The notes: a model not told the origin generated them from the letters alone. 24,493 bases of DNA from JBBRUG01 sp038247995 (GCA_038247995.1 JBBRUG010000044.1:1-24493); one strand, 5' to 3'; shown: positions 16,008 through 23,619, counted from the first letter of the stretch. Translations and numbers: made by a program.

Positions 16008-16850
16008 ATGGCAATTATTGCTTACCTTGGCCCGGCCGGCACCTTCTCCGAAGAGGCTGCGCTCGCCTATGCCGCCGACCAGCCGGAAACCCAACTGTTG
16101 CCCCTGGCGAGTATTCCCGCCGTGGTGACGGCGATCGAAACCGGCGCGGCGACCGTGGGTGTGCTGCCGATCGAAAATCTGCTCGAGGGCAGTGTTAACT
16201 ACACGCTGGATCTGCTGATCCACGAGACGAGCCTGCCGATCGTGGGCGAGATTGTGATCCCGATCCGGCAGTATCTGGTGGTGCGCCCCGGCGTAGCCCT
16301 GCCGGATGTGCGCGTGCTCTACGCCCACCCGCAGAGCCTCGGCCAGTGCCGCAAATTTGTCGAGCGGATGTTGCCCGGTGTCGCCACTGTCGCCTCGCTC
16401 TCGAACAGTGCTGCGCCTGCCGAGGCGATGGCCGATGAGCGCCCCGCTGCCGCGATCAGCACCCTGCGCGCCGCCGAATTAAATGGTGCAACGGTGCTCG
16501 CTCGCGACATTGCCGACAACCTGGGCAATGTGACCCGCTTTATCGCCCTCGGCCCAGGGCGCCTGCCGCCGACCGGCGACGATAAAACCAGCTTCAGCTT
16601 TGGTTATCGCGAAGATCGCGCCGGCACGCTGGTGAGCGCGCTGCAAGAACTGGCCGCCGAGCAGATCAACATGACCAAACTCGAATCGCGCCCCGATAAA
16701 GCTGTGCTCGGCAAATACATCTTTTTAGTTGACATAAATGGTCATTACGAAGATGCACACGTCGCCCGCGCCCTGGAACGTATTCGCGCCAAAACCGGCC
16801 TGTTTAAAATTTTCGGCAGTTATCCGCGTTGGCGTGGGGTGACAAGGTGA
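16008..16850 (+). CDS. pheA: Prephenate dehydratase
   Basis: This enzyme converts prephenate to phenylpyruvate on the way to phenylalanine. From ATG 16008 it is 280 residues long. It begins MAIIAYLGPAGTFSEEAA, has the catalytic TRF motif at 176-178, and has a C-terminal ACT domain with GTLVSAL (206-212) and ESRP (226-229), the phenylalanine-binding motif. It is therefore a monofunctional, feedback-regulated enzyme without a chorismate mutase domain. ATGs at 15999 and 16002 are also in frame. None has a visible Shine-Dalgarno sequence, because a hairpin abuts the start region, so translation may depend on coupling to leuA. An aromatic-pathway gene between leuA and leuC is unusual. Its last codons and TGA lie inside the left inverted repeat of the 16838-17090 element. 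Confidence 0.95.
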   Translation: MAIIAYLGPAGTFSEEAALAYAADQPETQLLPLASIPAVVTAIETGAATVGVLPIENLLEGSVNYTLDLLIHETSLPIVGEIVIPIRQYLVVRPGVALPDVRVLYAHPQSLGQCRKFVERMLPGVATVASLSNSAAPAEAMADERPAAAISTLRAAELNGATVLARDIADNLGNVTRFIALGPGRLPPTGDDKTSFSFGYREDRAGTLVSALQELAAEQINMTKLESRPDKAVLGKYIFLVDINGHYEDAHVARALERIRAKTGLFKIFGSYPRWRGVTR

Positions 16851-17090
16851 CGAAATTATTGGTGCATTGATTGGCGGATTACGTGGCAAAATATACCGCC
16901 ATCCGTAGGGGCGGGCCCATGTGCCCGCCCGCACGGGGAATGTGCCCGCCCGCACGGGGAACGTGCCCGCCCGCACGGGGAATGTGCCCGCCCGCCGGTG
17001 TGACCGGGTTGTTCATTTGGTCATGGGCGACCACGTTGGGTCACCCCGACGACACCGAGTCTTCGCCAACAATATCGTCACCTTGTCACC
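16838..17090. mobile_element. MITE-like 253-bp non-coding element with 25-bp inverted repeats
   Basis: The 25 bp at 16838-16862 (starting GGTGACAAGGTGACGAAATT) and the reverse complement of 17066-17090 agree at 23 of 25 positions. They bound 253 bp with no credible gene. The interior has a CCGTAGGGGCGGGCCC stretch and a 21-bp tandem repeat. The left inverted repeat overlaps the pheA stop codon (TGA at 16848-16850). The right one ends 34 bp before the leuC ATG. No target-site duplication was identified with confidence. A non-autonomous mobile repeat is my interpretation; a folded intercistronic RNA is an alternative. Confidence 0.55.
16919..16995. repeat. 21-bp tandem repeat, about 3.7 copies
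   Basis: The unit starts ATGTGCCCGCCCGCACGG and is repeated at 16919, 16940, 16961 (one T-to-C change) and partially at 16982. Each unit contains GCCCGCCC and ACGGGG-like segments that could pair with neighbours. Because 21 is a multiple of 3, it produces an artificial NVPARTG repeat frame that runs into leuC. That upstream extension is not part of LeuC. Confidence 0.9.
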
Positions 17091-17124
17091 TTGTCAATTA
17101 CATCCTGCTTCGGAGAATACTTAC

Positions 17125-18555
17125 ATGTCCACGCCCCAAACCCTGTTCGATAAGGTCTGGAACGCCCACCTGGTGCGCCCGGAAACACCCGATACACCGG
17201 CGGTGCTTTATATCGACCTGCACCTGATCCACGAGGTCACCTCGCCGCAGGCCTTTACCGAGTTGCGCCGCCGCGGCATTAAGGTACGCCGCCCCGACCG
17301 TACGCTCGCCACGATGGATCACTCGACGCCTACGACGCCGCGCAACAGCCTGGGCATCATTCCGGTGATCGACCCACAGGCGATCAACCAGCTTGATCAA
17401 CTGCGCGCCAACTGTGCGGAGTTTGGTATTCCGCTGTTTGAGTTGGGTAGCGCAAATCAGGGTATCGTCCACGTGATCGGGCCGGAGCAGGGGCTGACCC
17501 AGCCGGGCCTGACGATCGTCTGCGGCGACAGTCACACCAGCACGCATGGCGCGTTCGGCGCGCTTGGCTTCGGCATCGGCACTAGCGAAGTGGGCCACGT
17601 GTTCGCTACGCAGTGCCTGCTCCAGCGCAAAGCGAAGACCTGCGCGGTGCGGGTTGATGGCCGGCTCAACCCCGGCGTTACGGCCAAGGACATTATTCTG
17701 GCGATCATCGCTAAGTACGGCATCGGCGCCGGCACCGGGTATGTGTTCGAATATTGTGGCGAGGCGATTCGTGCGCTCAGCATGGAAGAGCGCATGACGA
17801 TCTGCAATATGAGTATTGAGGGCGGCGCACGGGCCGGTATGGTCGCTCCCGACGATACAACCTTTGAATATGTTGCCGGGCGACCGTTTGCGCCCCAGGG
17901 CGCCGATTTTGAGGCTGCCGTGGCGCGTTGGCGTACGCTGCCCACCGATGACGGCGCAACCTTTGATCACGAACTGACCCTGAACGCCAATGAACTCGTG
18001 CCGATGATTACCTATGGCACCAACCCCGGCATGGGTATTCCGATTACCGGCGTCATTCCGTTGCCGGAAGAACTTCCCGACGCTGCCGCCCGCCAGACGC
18101 TCGATAAGGCGCTGGCGTATATGGCGCTGGAGCCGGGTAAAACGCTGCTCGGCCACCCGATCGACGTGGTCTTTATCGGTAGTTGCACCAACAGCCGGAT
18201 CAGCGATCTGCGTCAGGCCGCGCAGTTCCTCGCCGGTCGCAAAATTGCCGCTGGCGTGCGGGTCATGGTTGTGCCGGGGAGTCAGCAGGTCAAGGCCCAG
18301 GCCGAGCGCGAGGGGCTGGACGAAGTGTTCAAGGCTGCGGGCGCCGAGTGGCGCGAGGCGGGTTGTTCGGCGTGCCTGGGCATGAACGACGACAAAGTGC
18401 CGCCCGGTAAGTATGCACTCTCGACCAGCAACCGCAACTTTGTCGGTCGCCAGGGACCGGGCGCACGTACGCTGCTCGCCAGCCCGCTCACCGCCGCCGC
18501 CACTGCCGTCACCGGCGTCGTCACCGACCCGCGCACCATGCTTGATTCACTCTAG
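17125..18555 (+). CDS. leuC: 3-isopropylmalate dehydratase large subunit
   Basis: LeuC carries the [4Fe-4S] cluster of isopropylmalate isomerase, which moves the hydroxyl group of 2-isopropylmalate to give the 3-isomer. From ATG 17125 the protein is 476 residues, close to the usual length. The cluster cysteines C354 (GSCTNSR), C414 and C417 (CSACLG) have the same 60- and 3-residue spacing as in E. coli LeuC. MDHSTPT near residue 70 and GDSHTSTHGAFGALGFGIGTSE are also typical of the aconitase family. GGAG lies 9 nt before this ATG. The frame is open another 204 nt upstream, but only through the 21-bp repeat. The partner leuD follows after 46 bp. Confidence 0.97.
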   Translation: MSTPQTLFDKVWNAHLVRPETPDTPAVLYIDLHLIHEVTSPQAFTELRRRGIKVRRPDRTLATMDHSTPTTPRNSLGIIPVIDPQAINQLDQLRANCAEFGIPLFELGSANQGIVHVIGPEQGLTQPGLTIVCGDSHTSTHGAFGALGFGIGTSEVGHVFATQCLLQRKAKTCAVRVDGRLNPGVTAKDIILAIIAKYGIGAGTGYVFEYCGEAIRALSMEERMTICNMSIEGGARAGMVAPDDTTFEYVAGRPFAPQGADFEAAVARWRTLPTDDGATFDHELTLNANELVPMITYGTNPGMGIPITGVIPLPEELPDAAARQTLDKALAYMALEPGKTLLGHPIDVVFIGSCTNSRISDLRQAAQFLAGRKIAAGVRVMVVPGSQQVKAQAEREGLDEVFKAAGAEWREAGCSACLGMNDDKVPPGKYALSTSNRNFVGRQGPGARTLLASPLTAAATAVTGVVTDPRTMLDSL

Positions 18556-18556
18556 C

Positions 18557-18591
18557 GGCGTACCTCCTTCGCGCAGCGAAGGAGGTACGCC
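18557..18591 (+). promoter_or_regulatory. Perfect 16-bp hairpin between leuC and leuD
   Basis: GGCGTACCTCCTTCGC (18557-18572) pairs perfectly with GCGAAGGAGGTACGCC (18576-18591) across a 3-nt loop, starting 2 nt after the leuC stop codon. The right arm contains GGAGG, the only Shine-Dalgarno-like sequence before leuD, paired to CCTCC in the left arm. There is no T tract. It could hold back leuD translation, stabilise the mRNA, or be an interspersed palindrome that happened to land here. Confidence 0.75.
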
Positions 18592-18601
18592 ATCCAAAAC
18601 T

Positions 18602-19210
18602 ATGGAACCAATTACCACTTTCAGTGCGAATGCCGCCGCTCTGCCGACAGCGAATGTCGATACCGATCAGATCATCCCGGCCAAGTACCTCAAAGTCACC
18701 GACAAGAGTGGCCTGGCCAAAGGGCTGTTCGAGGCCTGGCGCTATCTGCCCGACGGCAGCCTGAACCCCGATTTCGTCTTGAACCGCCCAGAAACGGCCG
18801 GGGCGCAGATCTTGATCGCCGGCGATAATTTCGGTTGCGGCAGTTCGCGCGAGCACGCGCCCTGGGCGCTGACCAGCTACGGGATCAAGGCTGTCATCAG
18901 CACTTCATTCGCCGATATTTTCCGCAGCAACTCGCTCAAAAACGGCTTGCTGCCGATCGTTGTTGATGCAGAAACCTACCATGAACTCGTGAGTATCTGT
19001 GAAGAAGACCCGACGGTAGAACTTACCGTCGATCTAGCTACGCAGCGCCTGATGCTGCCGGGTGGGCGCGCCGTCGGCTTCCCAATCGACGGCTTTTCCA
19101 AGCATTGCCTGCTCAACGGCGTCGATGAACTCGGTTTCATCCTCAGCGCCGAAGATGCGGTTGCAGCATATGAGGCCGGCGCGCCGCGCACGGTGAACAC
19201 GCAGGGCTAG
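18602..19210 (+). CDS. leuD: 3-isopropylmalate dehydratase small subunit
   Basis: LeuD is the small 'swivel' subunit that completes isopropylmalate isomerase with LeuC. From ATG 18602 it has 202 residues, the usual size. It contains NVDTDQIIPAKYLK (residues 18-31), GDNFGCGSSREHAPWAL and SFADIFRSNSLKNGLLP, all hallmarks of the family. The frame is open upstream to 18413 but overlaps leuC and is not used. GGAGG at 18581-18585 is 16 nt upstream and locked in a hairpin, so the start may be reached by coupling with leuC. It is the last gene of the operon in this window. Confidence 0.96.
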   Translation: MEPITTFSANAAALPTANVDTDQIIPAKYLKVTDKSGLAKGLFEAWRYLPDGSLNPDFVLNRPETAGAQILIAGDNFGCGSSREHAPWALTSYGIKAVISTSFADIFRSNSLKNGLLPIVVDAETYHELVSICEEDPTVELTVDLATQRLMLPGGRAVGFPIDGFSKHCLLNGVDELGFILSAEDAVAAYEAGAPRTVNTQG

Positions 19211-19455
19211 ATCACTGAGCAGCGTGACTGAGCTGCTGAGGCCACTGAACCGGGTAGCGCGCTGCGCTCGCGCCTGGTTGTGCAGGCTCAATCGATCTGA
19301 GCAATGCTGGAGAGCACTGAGCCACACGATTGAGCCAATTGAAACCCTGAAGCGGGTGTTTCGCTGCACTCGCGCCCTGACGGTAATGGCTCAATCGTTG
19401 TGACCGCTGCCATTGGCCGAGAGGAAGCAGTCTCTTTACGAATGCCGCGTCGCTT
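19211..19455. other. Convergent intergenic region with a degenerate direct repeat
   Basis: No gene is seen between the leuD stop and the convergent nucleotidyltransferase stop. Two related segments lie at about 19244-19310 and 19347-19412. Both begin CTGAA.CGGGT, contain CGCTGC.CTCGCGCC, and later have GGCTCAATCG. AGCAGC and GCTGCT near 19218-19237 can pair, but no T-tailed terminator was found for either operon. Confidence 0.5.
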
Positions 19456-20226
19456 TCACTCCCTGCTGCCCACCCAGCGCACAAACGCCTGCACCTCAGG
19501 GTTGATCGTCAGATCATTCGTATGATCTTTGCGCCAAGTCTGCGAGCGTTCTACAAGCGCAGGCCATGGTTCAGGCAGATTTGTGCGCGCCCATGCCACC
19601 GCCTGGGGTTTGCTGCACAACCCGCCTTGCGTTAAGGTGTAGCGCATCCGGCACATCGTCTCCACAATATACGCTTTATGACTGCGTGACGAGTTCCATT
19701 GCGGATCGTCCGTCTGGTTCGCGAAGTCAAGCCAATCGGGTAAACGGTCGCGGACTGCGGTAATAATTGCCGTTGCGTCAATCGGATCAATTAGCGTGGT
19801 GGGCGGCGGGCCGAGCAACGTTACCCCGTGTTCACGGACTGTCCAGCGCTCGATGATCCAGTTGGTGCCATGCTCGGTCCAGCTTAGTTGCTCACCCTGC
19901 CCCAACGAGGGATGGCGTAGGCTCGGCGTAAAACGGCGTAGCGCCGCTCGATCAATGTACGTACACTCTAGCCGTCCGGCAAAACTATTCGGCAAGGCGT
20001 CGAGTTGAATGTGGAGCATGTGGAGTGCGGCAAAGGTCGCCGCATCAACTGGCTGTTCCGTTGCCGTCAGCACGTCGATATCGCTTGTGGCTGGGATAAA
20101 ATCGCCTAGCGCCAGTGAGCCGCGCACATACATGCCAACCAGATCATGGCCCAGGATGGCTTGCACTTCGTGCTGAAGCGTGGCAAGCAAGGCGTGCCCA
20201 TCAGCCGGCAATGTGTTCAATCCCAT
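19456..20226 (-). CDS. Nucleotidyltransferase with C-terminal DUF4111-like domain (AadA-like)
   Basis: From ATG 20226 the protein is 256 residues. The nucleotidyltransferase motif GSLALGDFIPATSDIDVL (residues 36-53) has the GS pair and the two metal-binding Asp residues (D49, D51). The C-terminal helical part, with WNSSRSHKAYIVETMCRMRYTL, resembles the DUF4111 region of aminoglycoside adenylyltransferases. Family knowledge: AadA and ANT(9) modify streptomycin/spectinomycin. Such activity here is only a possibility, and many homologues have unknown substrates. An earlier start at 20307 would add 27 residues, overlap the ketoacyl synthase gene and run through a low-complexity repeat, so I reject it. 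The gene lies 55 bp downstream of the KAS III gene on the same strand and may be co-transcribed. Confidence 0.82.
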   Translation of the reverse strand: MGLNTLPADGHALLATLQHEVQAILGHDLVGMYVRGSLALGDFIPATSDIDVLTATEQPVDAATFAALHMLHIQLDALPNSFAGRLECTYIDRAALRRFTPSLRHPSLGQGEQLSWTEHGTNWIIERWTVREHGVTLLGPPPTTLIDPIDATAIITAVRDRLPDWLDFANQTDDPQWNSSRSHKAYIVETMCRMRYTLTQGGLCSKPQAVAWARTNLPEPWPALVERSQTWRKDHTNDLTINPEVQAFVRWVGSRE

Positions 20227-20237
20227 CGCTCTATTGC

Positions 20238-20264
20238 TCTCCGCTCTTCGTTCTCCGCTCTTCG
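20238..20264. repeat. Two tandem copies of TCTCCGCTCTTCG
   Basis: Exact 13-mers at 20238-20250 and 20252-20264 (14-bp period) form a pyrimidine-rich stretch between the nucleotidyltransferase start and the KAS III stop. They account for the unconvincing N-terminal extension that would follow from a start at 20307. Confidence 0.7.
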
Positions 20265-20281
20265 CTTTGTCGCTCGATCGC

Positions 20282-21271
20282 TTAAAAAATGAGTCCCACC
20301 GCGCCAAGCGTCATTCCGGCGCCCGTGCCAAGCAGCATAACCCGCTGCCCCCGGGTGATCCGCCCGCTACTAACCGCCTCAGCTAGCGCCAGCGGAATTG
20401 AAGCGGCAATACAATTGCCGCGCTCCGGCAGGTTAATGATGATCTGGTTGGGATCAAAGCCCAGGCGACTGGAGAGCAGATCGAGGCCGTGGCGACTGGC
20501 CTGATGCGGCACCAGCGCGTCAATATCGCTGCGTTCCCAGCCGGCGCGGGCGAGGAATGTGTCGATGAACGGGCCAAGCGTGCGCATCGCTTTGCGATAA
20601 ATACCTGGGCCGTCCATGTGAAATGTGTTGAGTTCCGGCGTTGTGGCCGGGTTGTTGGGATGGTGCAGCGTACCCCCGCCGCGCAGCATGGTAAAGTCGG
20701 CGGCGCTGCTGTGGGTAGCGAACTGCTCCCAAACGATCATACTGCCGGTATCGGGCGGGGTGCGCCGCAGCACCGCCGCTGCTGCTGCATCACCGAAGAG
20801 CACGCTGCTCTCCGGCTCATTCCAATTCAGCGCGTAACCGGATATTTCGCTGCTCACGATCAATACGTTACGGTAGCTCCCGGCGGCCAACAAATGCGCC
20901 GCCATTTGCATGGCAAACAGGAAACTCAGGCAGGTTGCGTTTACGTCGAAGCAGGCGCTGGCGCCATCCGGGGCGCCAAGCTCACGCTGAATAAGTGCGG
21001 CGGTACACGGGATCGCTTGTTGGGGCGCGCTCGATGCACCGATGATCAGGTCGATCTCGGCCAGATCGATCTCGGCGGCAGCCAGCGCACGGCGCGCAGC
21101 AGCGGCAGCCATGCCGGCGGTAGTCTCGTGGGTGGCATAGCGGCGCTCGCGCACACCGGCGGTGCGCTCGATCCACCCTGGCCGCAAGCCCAGATCGCGC
21201 TCAAGCTCGGCGCTCGTTACAACACGTTCAGGTACATAAGAGCCCAGGCCGACGATTTGAATGGGAAGCAT
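20282..21271 (-). CDS. 3-oxoacyl-ACP synthase III-like (KAS III/FabH family) ketoacyl synthase
   Basis: The 329-residue thiolase-fold enzyme has the KAS III catalytic triad: C114 in VNATCLSFL, H256 in VPHQASRHG and N286 in ERGNCIAASIP. The usual start of the fold, IVGLGSYVPERVVTSAEL, is near residue 6. Family knowledge: FabH condenses acyl-CoA with malonyl-ACP to start fatty acid synthesis. Relatives make branched or polyketide-type products, and OleA joins two acyl-CoAs. The neighbours (glycosyltransferase, hydrolase, OleD-like reductase, with no fatty acid synthesis genes) argue for a specialised lipid rather than housekeeping fatty acid initiation. AAGG lies about 8 nt before the ATG. OleA identity is possible, but the sequence looks closer to ordinary FabH. 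Confidence 0.88.
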   Translation of the reverse strand: MLPIQIVGLGSYVPERVVTSAELERDLGLRPGWIERTAGVRERRYATHETTAGMAAAAARRALAAAEIDLAEIDLIIGASSAPQQAIPCTAALIQRELGAPDGASACFDVNATCLSFLFAMQMAAHLLAAGSYRNVLIVSSEISGYALNWNEPESSVLFGDAAAAAVLRRTPPDTGSMIVWEQFATHSSAADFTMLRGGGTLHHPNNPATTPELNTFHMDGPGIYRKAMRTLGPFIDTFLARAGWERSDIDALVPHQASRHGLDLLSSRLGFDPNQIIINLPERGNCIAASIPLALAEAVSSGRITRGQRVMLLGTGAGMTLGAVGLIF

Positions 21272-21296
21272 AACGAACCTTGATTAGGAAATGGCA

Positions 21297-21425
21297 CGGT
21301 GACCAGGTGACCAGCGACCGTATGCCGTCCGTAGGGGCGCGTCGAGACGCGCCTGCGCCGTGGCCCCGCCCGCGCCGTGGTGACGCGCCCATCCGTAGGG
21401 GCGTGGCGTGCCGCGCCCGTGCCGT
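21297..21425. repeat. GTAGGGGCG-type interspersed repeat region upstream of the KAS III gene
   Basis: This gap starts with GGTGACCAGGTGACCAG, closely resembling the inverted repeat of the 16838 element, followed by CCGTAGGGGCG at about 21330. A perfect hairpin GGCGCGTC-GA-GACGCGCC occupies 21336-21353. A second GTAGGGGCG copy follows near 21395 with its own GGGCG/CGCCC arms. No gene is seen. It is probably a second member of the same non-coding repeat family. Confidence 0.65.
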
Positions 21426-21442
21426 GGTGACTCGACACATAA

Positions 21443-22723
21443 TTATACCGCAACCCCACCGAGCAAGTTGGCCGCACGTGCAGCGCCGTCCTCGGCAACG
21501 ATCTGCGTGCCCAGCGAAGCCGCCCGATCACGTTGGGCCGGGCGTAGGGCTGTGGTGATTGCGCTCGCCAGCGCCGCGACGCTCAGTTCGCTGCGCGGAA
21601 TGGGCGGCGGCCCGGCGCCAAGCGCGGCAACCCGGCGGCCCCACAGGTGTTGATCGCCAAACGCCGGTACAACGATTGGCGGCACACCGGCGGCAAGCGC
21701 CGTAGTAACTGTGCCCGCTCCACCGTGCGTGACGACTGCCGCAACCTGTGGGAACAGCCAGGCGTGCGGCACATCAGCGATGCGCAGCACATGCGCCGGC
21801 AGATCGCCCTCGGCGAGATCGCCCCACGCCCCGCGATAGATGATCCCGCGTTGGCCGGTTCGATCCAGCGCTGCGACGAGCAGTTCAATCAACGCCTGTG
21901 GGTTGCGCCCGGCCAGAATGCTGCCAAAACCAATATAGACTGGCGGCGCGCCGGCGGCTAGGAAGTGCGCCAATTCAGCCGGTGGCGCATAGTTCGGTGG
22001 TGCCTCTAGCAGCCATGGCCCGGTAACGCTGCGCCAGGCGGGCCAATCGACGGGTGGTGCGAGCAGCGTGGCGCTATAGCCGTACAGCGCGAGCGGCGGT
22101 TTGCGGCGGGCCAGGCGGGCAAACCCCAGCCGGCTCAGTGGCGGCAACCCGATTGTCGTGGTGCGGGCCTGATTGAGCGGGCCGTAGAGTAGTTGGCGCA
22201 GGGCGTGCGGGGTCAGGCCATGGCTCAGCCGGTGATACATGCCGCCTAACGGCAACCAGCGTGGCGCAACGGGGAAATTGACATCGGGCACGCTAGCCGT
22301 GGCGCCCACCGGGTGAAAATGCACCGGGATCAGCGGCACGCCGAGGCGTTCGGCGATGTGTTCGCCCAGGTAGATGCCGAGCGTGCTGGCAATAATCGCC
22401 TGCGCGCCCTGGCAGGCCTGCCAGGCGTCGGCGGCGAGGGTGGGCAAGCGCGCACCGACCTGCTCGGCAAACCGGCGCGCAAAACCAATCGGCAGGGGCG
22501 AACGCGCCGCATCGAGGGCATCAAGCGCGGCAGCCGGATCCATCAGTTCGGCGATCGATCCGCCGATGGCGGCGAAGGGCAAGCCATAGGTTGTGCTTAG
22601 CTCTTCATAATCGGCGGCGGCGAGCAGGCGCACAGTATGGCCGCGTTCGAGCAGCGCCAGTCCCAGCGCAATGAACGGCTGCACATCACCACGCGAACCA
22701 AGCGCGAGTAGAGCGAAACGCAT
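21443..22723 (-). CDS. GT1-family glycosyltransferase (UGT-like)
   Basis: From ATG 22723 the protein has 426 residues and a GT-B layout. The N-terminal domain begins MRFALLALGSRGDVQPF, typical of sterol- and antibiotic-type glycosyltransferases. The C-terminal domain has PPVYIGFGS and the donor-site signature from ADVPHAWLFPQVAAVVTHGG to AFGDQHLWG. Family knowledge: these enzymes transfer a sugar from a nucleotide sugar to a lipid, sterol, carotenoid or polyketide acceptor. A TTG at 22747 is in frame, but its eight extra residues come from a repeat, and the MRFALL start is standard. No strong ribosome binding site is visible. It lies between the KAS III and hydrolase genes on the same strand, suggesting glycosylation of their product. 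Confidence 0.88.
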   Translation of the reverse strand: MRFALLALGSRGDVQPFIALGLALLERGHTVRLLAAADYEELSTTYGLPFAAIGGSIAELMDPAAALDALDAARSPLPIGFARRFAEQVGARLPTLAADAWQACQGAQAIIASTLGIYLGEHIAERLGVPLIPVHFHPVGATASVPDVNFPVAPRWLPLGGMYHRLSHGLTPHALRQLLYGPLNQARTTTIGLPPLSRLGFARLARRKPPLALYGYSATLLAPPVDWPAWRSVTGPWLLEAPPNYAPPAELAHFLAAGAPPVYIGFGSILAGRNPQALIELLVAALDRTGQRGIIYRGAWGDLAEGDLPAHVLRIADVPHAWLFPQVAAVVTHGGAGTVTTALAAGVPPIVVPAFGDQHLWGRRVAALGAGPPPIPRSELSVAALASAITTALRPAQRDRAASLGTQIVAEDGAARAANLLGGVAV

Positions 22724-22738
22724 ATCAAGGTAAAAGGG

Positions 22739-22806
22739 AAAATGCAAAAGGCAAAAAAAGAAGCGTGGATGCTATGCGCACTATTTCATTTCCCCTTTTG
22801 CATTTT
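22739..22806. repeat. 13-bp perfect inverted repeat between glycosyltransferase and hydrolase genes
   Basis: AAAATGCAAAAGG (22739-22751) and its exact reverse complement (22794-22806) bound an A-rich stretch. The right arm lies inside the end of the hydrolase gene and encodes its last residues (KMQKGK), so the element seems to have replaced or extended the original C-terminus. Confidence 0.7.
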
Positions 22807-23619
22807 GCATTCGGCATAGACTTCCGGGCAGTGCGTTGGTACGATCCGCACTTCCGGGTGGGCGACCATAAAGGCGTGCAGGCCGTCGATCGTTGTGCGT
22901 ACAGCGCGCGCATCATCGACGAGCAGGTAGGTCACCAGGGCCGGTGGGCGGCGTTCGCGGATCGACCGGCGCGTCCAGGCGCCGTCGGCGGCGAGCAATA
23001 CTGGGCCGTCGGTGCTGCGTACAAGCGCCCCGATCTGACCGCAGGCGTGGCCGGGCAGGCGCATCAGGCGCACCGAGCCATCGCCGAACAGGTCGTGGGT
23101 GGGGCCAAGGCCAGGCAGCGCATGGTTGCCGAAGGCCGGCAGCAGTTCAACCCGATCAAGCAGGTCGTCGGGCAGCAGTTGAGGCAGTAAACCGCGCATA
23201 AGCGCTGCAACTCCCGTGAGCGTACGCGCCTGCACCAGCGCCTCGACTGTCGTAATAATTGTGGCGTTGGGGAAGTCGCGCAGGCCGGCGATGTGATCGG
23301 CATGGAAGTGCGAGACAATTACGCGCTGAATGTCGGCGGGTTGCACGCCACTGCGGGGCAATTGGACGGCCAGGGCCAGCTCCGGGTCGAGCCGTAATGG
23401 CGTGAGGTTGCGGTAGGCTCGCCAGGGCCAGTGTTCCGTGGCCGTGAGCATGCGCGGCGCATAGCCGGTGTCAAACAGCGTGTAACCGTGGGTAGGGTGC
23501 TTCAGCAGCGCGACAAGGGCGTGGCAGTGCATCTCGCGTTGGGCGCCGCCGTGGAGTACATGGCTCTCCGAGGCCAGACAATAGCCGGTATCGAGCAACT
23601 GTAAGCTAAGCTCAGCCAT
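22786..23619 (-). CDS. Metallo-beta-lactamase-fold hydrolase
   Basis: From ATG 23619 the protein is 277 residues. The metal motif HFHADH is at 104-109. The further expected ligands are in LPGHACGQ, LLAADGAW and VPTHCPE. The layout resembles N-acyl-homoserine-lactonase-like members, but the substrate is unknown. The start is set by GGGAGGAG 7 nt upstream; a frame start at 23670 lies inside the upstream gene. It overlaps the end of the epimerase gene by 8 bp, so the two are translationally coupled. The last residues derive from a small inverted-repeat element. A role in hydrolysing a thioester, lactone or ester intermediate of the cluster product is inference. Confidence 0.87.
   Translation of the reverse strand: MAELSLQLLDTGYCLASESHVLHGGAQREMHCHALVALLKHPTHGYTLFDTGYAPRMLTATEHWPWRAYRNLTPLRLDPELALAVQLPRSGVQPADIQRVIVSHFHADHIAGLRDFPNATIITTVEALVQARTLTGVAALMRGLLPQLLPDDLLDRVELLPAFGNHALPGLGPTHDLFGDGSVRLMRLPGHACGQIGALVRSTDGPVLLAADGAWTRRSIRERRPPALVTYLLVDDARAVRTTIDGLHAFMVAHPEVRIVPTHCPEVYAECKMQKGK

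Noticed and set aside
14223..16328. 701-codon minus-strand open frame opposite leuA and pheA
   Set aside because: It runs antisense across two well-identified enzymes and their junction. Its His/Arg/Val/Gly-rich composition is typical of shadow frames.
16921..17124. Longer LeuC starting at 16921
   Set aside because: The added 68 residues are translated 21-bp repeat and intergenic sequence. The ATG at 17125 has a ribosome binding site and the normal N-terminus.
18413..18601. Longer LeuD starting at 18413
   Set aside because: The extension lies within leuC in another frame. The family N-terminus begins at 18602.
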